This document shows, one piece after another, positions 22,082 to 32,959 of a DNA stretch of 64,000 nucleotides. The notes under the pieces were generated by a model. The model worked only from the letters and a program-made list of their open reading frames with translations. It ran no database searches and was not told the DNA's origin. The translations under genes and the position numbers were made by a program. The first letter of the stretch is position 1, and each line of letters starts with the position of its first letter. This DNA is from Blasia pusilla (taxonomy: Eukaryota > Marchantiophyta > Marchantiopsida > Blasiales). The stretch covers positions 29,016,001 to 29,080,000 of the forward strand of contig CM114272.1 in assembly GCA_050084515.1 (NCBI GenBank). The letters are read 5' to 3'.

Positions 22082-22710
22082 ACCCTCGTAGATTAGTGCA
22101 GCTTTCAATCATTGCGCCGATTGCGTGCTTTTTTAGTATACTCCATGATTTGAAGCAGGGTGGTCTGTGGAGCGAGAGGAAATAGGTATACAAGGAGTCG
22201 ACACCGGGCCTGATACAGAAAAGTCAAACTGGATGACTGAATCCTTTACTGCATTGAATCATCCAGAGACCAACAATGTGGATGTTTGGAGGGATGATAG
22301 TTACAAATCAATTCTCGTCACAATCGATGATTTCCAGCCACGGCAAATCCCAAGTGCAGTCGTTTGTTCTCAACAGGTGATTGCTGCATTGCATCAATGT
22401 AATGACTTCCCTAATAACGCGAGATTCTTATGCCTTCAGCTTTTGTGTAGGGAGACCATCAACTTGGGTAAAATCAATATCTTGGGTATGTACAACTGGA
22501 AAGCATGACCAAGTCCGCATAATTTTTCAGTGTGGGCGTAGAGGAGGTTCACGGCCCAGAAGGTCCAGGAGACGACGATTTTGGGAGAGGGAGAGAGAAT
22601 CTTATCTTGATGTACATGCCAGGCTGTAGCAGCTTTGTGCTATCTCAGTGGATTTGTATCAGGCTAGGTCAAATAGATGGAGTTGATGTGGAGCTTCTTG
22701 GATATTGTGT
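22082..22710 (+). other. Possible unrecognised exon upstream of the carrier 3' end
   Basis: A plus-strand open frame at 22167-22380 (EIGIQGVDTGPDTEKSNWM onwards, ending CSQQ before a GT donor at 22377) has exon-like composition. I do not recognise it, and no partner exon was found. The rest of the interval is the presumed 3' flank of the minus-strand carrier gene. Confidence 0.25.
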
Positions 22711-25001
22711 TCAAATGGGTCTGATTCCAAGAGCCCTCCTGAATTGTTCAAAGCAGTAGAACGTGATGATGGTATGAGGCCCAATTCGCATCCATACTGG
22801 AACAAAACCTTTATACAAACCCCAGGGTCCCTCAGCTCGCAATGTCTTCCAGAAACAGTCCACAGTCGAAGAGTACAAGACGCCATCTCCATGTGGATGT
22901 ACAGCTTGTTGCATTATTCTGAAGCAAACATCATGTTTAATTATCAGCAATGATGGATCCTGGACGAAATTTGAGGGACGATGAACTGTAGCATGTGAAT
23001 CATTAGAATGACGAAGATATTAAAGGTGCACCGAGTTGTCAAACCACATCTCTACTCGTTGTGGATGAGAGTCTTACCTTGTCCTCATTAGATCCACAGG
23101 TGCTATGACAAGAGCTGTTGCAAACCCCGCTATCATGGATGACGTCAAGTGACATCCTACTCCCTCGTTCATAAGGCGGCTGTTGAGCAAATAGTGTTTG
23201 GTGTGGTCGTAGACAGGTATTTGGGCTGCATTTAGTAGTGCAGCCCTTTGCATTGTAGGCCCAACCCCTCGAAATAACCCCTTCATGCCTTCAGTTCTTG
23301 CTATGGAACCAAAAGCATGAAATGCGCCTCGGTATTGCCATGATCCAGAAACACCTACATAACAGCAGATCATATCCAATGATCAGTAAACCAGGGAACA
23401 TTTGCGACAACACCTGTGCACCATCTCAAAGAATGCCAAAGAGGTACATATTTTCCTCAGCTCATTTTCCTCAGCTCAATCTGAAATTGTGAGTTTGCAT
23501 GCTCCGCCCATCTTCTTGTTGTCTTCACATTCAGAGTTAATATCTAGTCTATACTGCACAGATAGCCCAGAAAGAGCCAGCTGTTGCTTTAGATGATTGA
23601 GAGGATAATACAGCACTAAAGGCCCATAGAGACCACATGACAGTGACCAATAGCTGCCAAACAGCACAAGATGACTTGCCACAGAAAGTATGACATGGTT
23701 CAAATGGACATGAAGTTTCGAAGGTCACTTGAAACAGTAATCAGGTCTATGCCATTCCCATGCATTTGCTCAGGAGTCTCTGTAACTTTATGGTAGCTTA
23801 CACATTGGGGGAGGCTGGAGTTTAACCTGCAATAGACGTTAGAGCTGGAGCTTGCATTCGAACCATGACAACATCGGTAGGATTTGCGATAGCACTACCA
23901 ATGGTGCCAGCCAATGCGCCAGCTGCCACCTTTATCCACAGTGGTGTGTGAGCAGGGTTCTCTGCTCCAAAAGCCTGCCCCAGGATCAGAGAGCTTCTCA
24001 ACATTCTTCGAATAAGCAAATGTCCAATCCTCAATAAGTTGGACATAAAAGTCTAGCCGAAGTCAGCGGTCTAGAACATTCACGCTTTGAGACCAAATTC
24101 CACATCGTCTTCAACAAGTCTGTCCTCAGCCAACAACACGAATAGGTAGCCACGTGAAGGTAAGGGAAATCACCTCTTCCGCCTCCCATCAATGACTTTG
24201 ACTTTGAGAGCTCTGAAGGCATCAAGTAAGGAAAATATTAAACTTTTTTCCGGGAAGAATGTCTGTGCACCTTCTTCAAGGGTTCATAAGCTCCCATTCG
24301 AATACTTGAATACGAAGCCTCCCTCAACAGTGCCGCACCTGTGCCTGTCCACAATCCTCTGAGACCTTCCTCCCTTCCTATTCGCATGAGCCCCCTCACA
24401 AATCCTGGATAAACTCGTTCATGAGCCGCTCCCTATCTTGATCAACAGTACGGTCACTGTGTGTCAGAATCCCGGCCAAATACACAGCAAATGACGGGAG
24501 AATGGAGCCTAGAAAATGAGCTTTCAAATTAATATTGTGGAAACGGTGAAAACAGATTTGTCATCCACACAGCGAGGGTCAATCAAGCCGTGACCGAAGG
24601 AAGCACCAAACAAACACACAGAACGAGTCATTCACCAAAGAAATTATGTCTCCTGATAACGGATTGACATTACTCGGCTGCTATTTATTAGGGATAGGCA
24701 TATGACGCAGCAGGGATGCTTGAGATAATCTATAGTAGGTGGAAATTCTTCGTGCTCACGAATCAATCAGTTCCGGATCAAACACAATAAGAAATCGGAA
24801 TGACAGAAGTGAACACAGCTACCAAACATGAGAAAGGATACCAACCTGATTGGAGAGCGCCCCATCGAGCTGCATCCGCACTTTCACAACATTGATAGGA
24901 TTGGTAGCCGCAGCTCCACACATATTGCTGGCTCCTGCTAGCACAAAGAGCATCAAAGGGCTCTGCGTCCACGCGGACTTCACTGCTTGTGATCCCTCCA
25001 T
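22711..25001 (-). CDS. Mitochondrial carrier (SLC25/UCP-like), 5 exons, 316 aa
   Basis: An inner-membrane solute carrier. Exons on the minus strand: 25001-24846, 24432-24271, 23974-23827, 23354-23078, 22918-22711. All joins are GT/AG and phase-consistent (0, 0, 1, 2), giving 316 codons plus TGA, the normal family length. Three carrier repeats are visible with signatures PINVVKVRMQ (residue 35), PTDVVMVRMQ (138) and PVDLMRTRIMQQ (241). Repeat-end blocks GLRGLWTG, GMKGLFRG and GPWGLYKG are also present. REASYSSIRMGAYEPLK and NPAHTPLW are reminiscent of the ucpB branch of the UCP/dicarboxylate group; the substrate cannot be deduced. Oddity: the acidic residue of signature 1 is Asn and the basic residue of signature 2 is Met. 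The start was chosen as the first Met before repeat 1. A broken copy of exon 4 lies at 8.5 kb. Confidence 0.9.
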
Positions 25002-27202
25002 CTCCGACACCAAATCTGAGGACACCGGGAAAAATGCAAGCAAACGTGGGTGTGGGATCCATGATTGATTGATTGATTGACTGATTGATCGTTTTTTATT
25101 GTATTTTCCAGTCCACGGGAAGCCTATTAGTTCATTTGATCCTTCCGATGTGCACGCCTTGGCATTGCATTGAGCACCTTTCACGACCCCACCTCAATCT
25201 TCTGGGCTATGAGTCTCCTTCATGAGCCTAGCTAGAGTTCACACACGTTAACCAAGACGGCATTGTCTCTCTCAACCACGGATCATCCATGCCCTTGGTA
25301 GGAGACGTCAGTTGACTGGGGAAGAACGGTAGGTAGCGCACTGAATTGACTTTCCATCCATACCAGTGTCCCTTTGCACTTACCCCTAATTGGAAACCGG
25401 AAATCTTCTGATGGGTTGAGGGCATCCCACAGCTGTTCACTGATTCCAAAATCGAGACATAACCTTACCCAAAAAGCAAAACTTCATCGAGAAATAGCAG
25501 GGGAAGAGTTTGGTAGGTATCAAGACCGAGTGATGCAGGGACCCGCGTACAACATGTGAAAACACGATCTCTTTCTATGTAGCTCTTGGCCCTTTCTTTC
25601 AAGCTTTCGATGATTCTAATCAAGCAGAAGACTAATGCTCAATGGTACGTCGGAGCTGCTACCTTCAGTCTGCAACTTAACCACTGTTCAAGCATTTGCA
25701 GTTTGATCCGAACAAAACGTGACCACAAAAAGGTCTCAATTCGCTTTCACTGTCCTACGATCCGATCTTGGATTTAGTTCAAAGGAAAGTTATTAGGAAT
25801 CCCCTGCATTTTTTCAGCCTCGAGTTACGAAAGTCACATTTTCTGAAGGGATTCATGCATAACCCATAAGTAGGAAATCTGCTCCCACCAATGAAAGCTA
25901 TGCACGATTCTCGCCGCGAGCACAGGGGCACAACAGCGGCAACGAATACATCCTCCAGGATCGGAAATGAGCTGCAACTGACAGTTTCCCGGTCTCCAGA
26001 TCCCCGACTGTCTAGACTTCACACGAATCAGGAAACAAACTCATAGGCCAAGCCTGTCAGAGGAGAAGATTTTTACTGACCGGTAGCTGCTCCAGATCGC
26101 TCGCTTTGGTGGGTCGAAGATATCGGTGCCGCAGATTGCTCTCCCATTTCCCCTATACTTGGTGGAGACGAGCCAAACAACACCGTTTTCTCGACAACCT
26201 CTTCGTCAAGCTCCGGTCAATTAACGAAATTCTCTCCCACTCCTCTCTCTCACCCTCCTCCGTCCGAAAAACCGCCTTTCTTCCAGCAACAAAAGCGCCC
26301 TCTTTCTTTCTCCCTCATCCCTCTGCTGTAGAGTCTGGATCCACAAGCAATTGCCCGAGGCCGTAAGGAGCAGACTCCCCTCCAGAGCTACTGGACTGGA
26401 GTTTACTATCGATCCAATAGTACCATGCCTCTAACCATGGGACCAAACTTTGTACTCCCAGATGGAGCGGGAGACCTTTATTATCCTTCGAGTATCTGAT
26501 GAAACCACTGGAAGATCGTTCGGTGACATGTTCTCGAGGTAGTACACGTCAGAGGCTACTATTCAGTGATGTGGATACTTATGCCGCAACATGGACCTGC
26601 CACGTAGGATACTTCCGAACCTGGTTTCCAGCCCATTGGAACTACGAACCTGAAGTTATAAAAGCACTCGTTCTTGTAAGACATGGTCTCCACTTACTTC
26701 CTTTTATCCTAAGAATATGACATTAAATTAAGTCAAGATAATAATTTCATTATAAAAAATTCTCAAAAGTGGGTAAGGCAAAGCCATAACATCCCAGGAA
26801 TCAGTCAAAGAATGCAAAAAGGGTAAAACAATTGGCAGACGCCATTTTTGTCGAGGAAGAAATAGAAACCATGAAAAGATATAACATGTTCCAATAATTT
26901 ATTTATTTCTAAGATGAATGTGTAATACTTATCTTCAGTTCTTAAGTCTTCAGATAAGTTGCTTGTCGGCCCGACTATGTCATCGCTTGCATGCAGTAGG
27001 TGGCCTATTGTGGCATTTTCAAAAATATTTTAAGGAGAAGCATGTTGTTATGAGTTTCGAACTGACCGAATGAATAGAAAGAAGCCAAGGGAATAGAGAT
27101 GGGAGGGGAGAGGGTTCGCATGGAGCGATAGATGAGTGTTTCCCTCTCTAAAATAATTTATTTCCAAAGGTCAAGTTATATTCCACTCACATAGTTTAAG
27201 GG
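25002..27202. other. Carrier 5' flank and unassigned sequence
   Basis: Just upstream of the carrier start is a GATT microsatellite (25063-25089). At about 26215-26310 the minus strand is strongly GA-rich (pyrimidine-rich on plus), as in many plant 5' leaders, so transcription of the carrier may begin near 26.3 kb with a leader intron; this is inference. The remainder to 27202, including an AT-rich part from 26.7 kb, shows no gene. Confidence 0.35.
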
Positions 27203-27206
27203 TTAA

Positions 27207-27786
27207 TGTCGTGCGAATCCACATCGTCATACAACATACATCGCTGACATACCATACGCACATACATACATAACATAGACGAGAGTATCCACAAACGCAA
27301 GTGTACCACAACTGAAATCCGTGAAAGACCTACTGTCATAAAACACGTTTACAATCACATACAATCGAGCCAAACCCACTCCACGATGGGAGAATCTAGG
27401 TCGAAGCTCGCGGGAAACACCATAGCCAAGAGCTCTACTCACTACCAAGGCTAACTCCCAACGCAACAGGCTCAACTCAAAGAACGATCGTTCTTTGAGG
27501 GCAAGCCACCTATATATCCTCCAACCTAAGAGCGGGCCCCACTGGGAAAGTCACCCCAAGTGAGTAACCCCAACCCTATGGATGGAACCGCATCTCTACC
27601 AAGCCACTACGGTCCTACATAAGGAATGGCCTCTACCAAAGACACCATACTCTACGACATAATCCGTATGGTCATGACGGTGTCGTGCGAATCCACATCG
27701 TCATACAACATACACCGCCGACATACCATACGCACATACATACATAACATAGACGAGAGTATCCACAAACGCAAGTGTACCACAAC
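27207..27786 (-). repeat. Compound LTR end: A-core-A arrangement
   Basis: A 106-bp block A occurs twice (27207-27312 and 27681-27786, two mismatches seen) on either side of a core of about 366 bp (27313-27678). The core alone recurs at the other end of the element (39960-40327). On the minus strand a purine run TTAGGGGGCGAGT ends directly at TGTGGTACAC of the inner A block, and the core ends GGATTTCA. The LTR defined by the purine run is therefore A plus core (TG...CA), followed by a second A that ends GCACGACA at the TTAA flank. Confidence 0.8.
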
Positions 27787-27959
27787 TCGCCCCCTAAGCG
27801 GCGGTTAGGTCCTCTAACTCCCAGGTAGCCCTATACATCTACTACATGCTATACACCTTCTTGGGTGCCCGAATCGAAGGCCGGGTGCTAGGTTGCCCCA
27901 TCGTTAGTCGCACATCCGTAATCCATATCATGCAAAGATCAAGTCATCTACCTCTCCTA

Positions 27960-30900
27960 AGTACATCGAGGACAAACCCACCTTCCAAAGAGGAACAACA
28001 TCCAAACGTGGAGTCAAACACATCATGTGCCAACCCCTAGAACACCGATCACACACCAACATACGGGCTGCGTTGTACAGCAGGACCCACACAACATGCA
28101 CCTCAAGCTAGCACGTATCATGGCTAAGCTTGGGTCAACAGTACCATCCACATTTGGAAGATGACATGGCGCACAATTACGCACATGGTCCTTCCAAACA
28201 ACTCCATCACGACCCTCCAACATGAGAACTCCATAAGCTAACACCTCACGCACTCGTAAAATAGTGCGCCTGCCGTCACATCCAACGTTGTCGGGCATCT
28301 GCTGCAAATAGACATAGTCCCCACATGGAATCTACGAATCGATGGTCGATAACCTCCACCCGAATGGTTGCATACCGCAACGTATCCCCTGTGTTGAGCA
28401 ATGGCAAGATTCTCAAAGGCTGTTGGCATAACTCTCCAAAAGAGCTCCGCCGCTGAGAACACACCCTCATCCACATCTCTCGGGTCATCAAGGTCCACCA
28501 CCTCACTAGACTCCCGACCAATTCGCTTTGGCAAGTCCGGATCTCGGCCGTATAAAGAAAATAAGGTGAGAAGGAAGCCAAGGATGCTTGGCGATCGAAC
28601 CTATACCCCATGGCTAACCATGGCAATCGAATATCCGGTCTCCAAGATGCCCTTCAGAGGCCATACTTACGCAATGCCCTCTTCACCGCCTCGAACCACA
28701 CGCTCAGCCAAACCATCCGCCTCTGGATGATCTCGAGACGTGGTCCGATGATCAATCGACGCCTTGTCACACAAGACTGAAACTCACCCTGAAACTCAGA
28801 CTGGTCGGTCAAGACTTCATTTGGTGCACCAAAATGACTAAGCACTCTATCCGAAACGCATACGCCATTCCCTCACTTGCCTTGTCCGGTAATGCCACCA
28901 ACTCAATCCACTTGAGAAGTGCTCCACCATCACCAACACATATCGATGATGTAAATAGTCAATGGTAACGGTCCCAAAGTCCACACTCCAACGGTAACCC
29001 AACCCCATAATAGGCAAGGGGTGTAATTATGGTGTAGGGGCATTAAATGATGCCCTCACCCGGTCACAAACCATACAACGTGACACCAATCGCCTGCACA
29101 TGAGTATGCATGCCACGCCACCAATATCGCCAAGGAGTAAGCTATATGTACGCTTTACCCCAAAATGTCCCAACTCCTCATGGGCATGTCGCACAATGCG
29201 CTCTCTCTGAGCCAAATGTGGCACTACTCGTACTCTACCATCCTCCCACATGCGGAGAATATGTGTTCCCTCCAATCGATACCTCTTAGCACGTTGAAGA
29301 ACACGGTCTTGCTCCTTGGCACTCACTATGCCAGGCACCCCCTCTGGTCCGTAGGAACTCCAACACCAACGCATCATCATGAATATCACGCTGATCCGCA
29401 CCACCATCTCCAACCATATGATCTCAAGGTGGCCATCTACCCTCGACTAGAGTAAGATATCATGTGGTCCTCCATACTAGAGTCCACCCCTAACCAACAT
29501 AAAAGGCGGATGCATGCCAACCTGGCACCATCTCGCTCATCAACCTCGCCATGCCATCTAGCCCAGTTGTATCCTCTTGGCTAGTACATGGGTTCCTACT
29601 CAACCCATCAAGATCAAGGTTGGCAACCAGGTCTATGTACCACCCGGAAGTCATACTCTGTAAGATAAGAGCTCACCGTGCAAGCTTCCCCGTAAGCTTG
29701 TCCGACTCCATCAACCACTTGAGCGGTGGTGATCAATAACAAGGGTAAATGTGTGCCAAACAAGTAACACCTAAAGTGTGCCACACCCACACTCTTGCCA
29801 AGCACTCTCCCTCATATGAACTATAGCGACTCATTTGCATTATTCGAACGACTTGCATAGGCCACCACAAACTCCATGTGCTCATCATCATGTTGTGTCA
29901 ACACCGCTCCAAGTCCCAACCTACTCCAATCGTGTGTAATGAAATGGCGCCCTCGATAGGTCTCCTCAAGATAGGCGCCGCCACCAACAGGCCTTAAGCT
30001 CCACAAAAGCTCTCTCCGATCATCTCCCAAAGTGCCACTCTTGATCTGATTTCAGCAATTGGTTCAAAGGCTTTGCCATAGCACTAAATCCCTTCACATA
30101 CCTCCGATAGTAGTTCGCCAATCCATGAATGCTCGAACTCTACTCACATCTACCAGACGCGGAATAAGTGCAATAGCCTCCACCTTTGCTTGCTGAACTC
30201 CCAAACCACTTGGATAGATCACATGACCCAAGTACTCAACATCCTCATGGAAGAACTTACACTTTCCTAGATGCAAACGTAGACCATGAGCTTTCAACCG
30301 CTCAAACACCATCTGCAAATGTATCCGATGCTCCTCCATCGTGATACTGAACACCAAGATATCATCAATGTAACACCGAACAAAATCCAACCCTGCTAGG
30401 ATCCTGTCCATCACTCTTTGAAACTCGGCAGGTGCATTCTTCAACCCAAAGGGTAAGAATTTTTTGGTACAAACAATCCTTGCCATGAGAGTTGACACCC
30501 CAAAATGTTTGTCTTGGCCTTGTCACTCTCCCGAATCGGCAATTGATGGTATCTCGCCTCAAGATCCAAAGTACTGAAAATCTTTGCCTGTCCCACCACA
30601 TCAAAGATCTCTCAGGTGTAGGCATGGCATACCTATCGGCCTTGGTTTGCCGATTGATAGGACGGTAATCTCCACACATCCGCCTATCGTGTAGTTGCCA
30701 TGCATATCCTTTTTTAGAGCATGAAGATGGGCGATGCATACTCTCCATGCGACAACTCCACTAATCAGCCTCCAAAAGATCCAACGCCCTACTCAATCAG
30801 ATCCTCTCCATATCACTATATCGGTAGGGACGACGGAAGATTGGCGTATCACTAGCCAAATCAATCCGTATACCGGGTCCAACCAGAGAACCCAACTCCT

Positions 30901-31322
30901 TCATGCTAAAGGCAAAACAACTCCTATAAGCACGTAGGAACTGTGTCAAGCGTCGTTTCTCACCTCCCGTAAGCTTGGGCCCAAGTAATGGCTCCCAAGT
31001 CTCCTCCACTGGCATACTAGAGGGAGAGGACGATGTCATTGGCTGATACGCAACCCCCTCACAAGATGATACACCCTTAGCTACATCATCATCTGAGCAA
31101 ATAACTCCTCCACCAGCATGAGCAACCAACTCCACATGCCCAGCCATTACATCCCATTTACTCCAAGGATGCAAAATACTACTCTCCTCGCCCCCAGCCG
31201 ATGCCTCTACCGTCCCGGTAGGCATCGAGCTCATACGAAGGGGTGGAAGACCCACAGACATAGTCCGAAGTCGACGCTACTCGGCCATACCAAGACTCAA
31301 AATCCAAGTCAAACAATTCAGG
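27960..31322 (-). pseudogene. Ty3 pol: RT, RNase H, integrase and PHD finger
   Basis: From high to low coordinates: an acidic linker (PELFDLDFESWYG at 31322, then 31261-30797); RT with RMCGDYRPINRQTKADRY, LPFGLKNAPAEFQRVMD and catalytic CYIDDILVFS (about 30370); RNase H with DWSRLGLGAVLTQHDDE and AYASRSNN (about 29900); integrase zinc and core segments AHEELGHFGVKRTYSLL, CMVCDRVRASFNAPTP, FGAPNEVLTDQ and DHPEADGLAERMVQTVKRAL (29420-28650); and a C-terminal part with VWKDHVRNCAPCHLPNVDG. It ends in a PHD-type finger (28100-28018): CMLC, CDRC, GWHMMC, with the last Cys pair lost and one frameshift inside. A PHD finger instead of a chromodomain could steer integration to modified histone H3; that role is inference. 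Several frameshifts. Confidence 0.85.
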
Positions 31323-32316
31323 TGTCGCGCCCCTACTCTCCTTGAACGTCAATCTTTAGTGTTGCGGAAGCGCGCTCGTTGAGGGTCATTTAACTCATCG
31401 CCGATCTGCACCCAAACACGCACTCGTTAGTCGGGTTTGGCCAACCGGCGTTCCAACCCACCGAGTCCTAAACTCGGCGTCTCATCAAGCTCAACCTTCC
31501 TTAGTTCCTAGCTCCCAACACATGGCAAGTCCTTCAAGACTTGGAACAGACTTCCTGGTTAGTCCAGGGATCTGAAACGGCACTTGCACGCCTAGCGATC
31601 CCAACTGTTCAACGGTCCTCGTGTGACTTCCGAATCGAGACCCAAGTAATTGAGTCGCGGCGTGAAATCCAAGAGGGATGTCTAAAATCGCCTCAATGGA
31701 CTTGGTGCAGGTTTTCCAACCCAACGCCCAAACTCGCCGTTCCATGCCCTTGAGCGCCGCGGCGCCCAAAGTGGGGTTTGGGTTCCAAGCACTCTCGGAG
31801 ACCTTCCCCCTTACTAGTACTTCTGGGGTTCTCCAATAACCCCTCCCTTTTGGGAAAAGAGGTTCGGGCCCTTCATTGTGGCCCTCAACCCGACTCCACT
31901 TACAGTCGTTTTCGGGTCGTATCTCGGCCGCTGCTTGTGCGTTTGCAGCGATCTTTTGCGCGTTTGAACCGGCTCTCCATAAGCTTTCCAACGCACTCTT
32001 ATTTGATCCAAACGCATCTTGGCGCTAAAAGTTATGGCCATAAATACAGTCGGAAACTCTCAAACGCAAGTGGCGTTCCAAGTCCGGATCTTTCCTTTGG
32101 CAACCCACTTCCTAGACTCGACTTCTTTCAAGTCTCATTCCGCGTTTGGTCCAGGTTTCCGAGTCGCGACCATCACATCTGAAACGCGACTTTTCGCTCG
32201 CGTCTCGTCTCTTGTCTCCTCTTTGAGACAACTCCAACGCGCAAACTATCTTAGCGTGAGCCCGCTAATGTTCCGATGTTCCGCTTGGCACTTGTTTGGT
32301 CATGAGGGTCGCGACA
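31323..32316 (-). repeat. 3' LTR of the nested chromovirus (994 bp)
   Basis: Minus-strand reading starts TGTCGCGACCCTCATGACC at 32316 and ends GGGGCGCGACA at 31323. Directly upstream on the minus strand is a polypurine tract AAAAGAGGGGTGAG (32317-32330), as expected for a 3' LTR. It is homologous to the solo LTR at 14898-15900. The bases beyond the two ends do not form a target duplication, consistent with the 5' half of the element having been lost. Confidence 0.9.
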
Positions 32317-32959
32317 CTCACCCCTCTTTTAGAGGTTGATGCCCTCATCAATGCAAACCTTTATTATGTCAAGTCTCCTGGGCAACCTACCCCTTGACAT
32401 TGAATTGCGTTCTGGTGGCTAACCCGCAATTCCTCTTAGTCTCTAGTTGTCACTTTGCCCCACTTAGAATTATTAACCTCTCATCTTCGATAAGCGTGGA
32501 CTAGTTCCAAGGAACTAACCTATCAAATAAGCTAACTAATTGTGCAACCTTAGACTCTTTCGACTCACATCGTAAACATCACACCTTTACCTGGTCCACA
32601 AATCGTACTACTATTGGGTCGCTCTCGATTCGACTTAGGGGCGTCACTAAGTTTACTTATGTGGCCACAAGTAAGATCACCCCAAGCCCCAAGACAGACT
32701 TCATCTCCCCCCGACGCTAAGGCGAGCCCGAGTGTAATCCAACACAAGGTCCTGTTCTAGGTGCTTATCCACATACGAGCTCTCACCTCAAATACTCCTT
32801 GTCTGGCGTCCTCTTGTCGTACATTCTAAGTCTATGATGAACGACTCATAGCCATGCACTACCACATACAAATTGCAATCAACACGGTATCGAATCTCCA
32901 AATCCATACACTCCTTTATTGCAACACTAGCATATTCTAGTTACAACGCCTTCGCCCAA

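Noticed and set aside
28401-28730. Plus-strand frames across 28-40 kb as host genes.
   Set aside because: They are antisense shadows of the minus-strand Ty3 gag and pol sequences, whose motifs read clearly on the minus strand.
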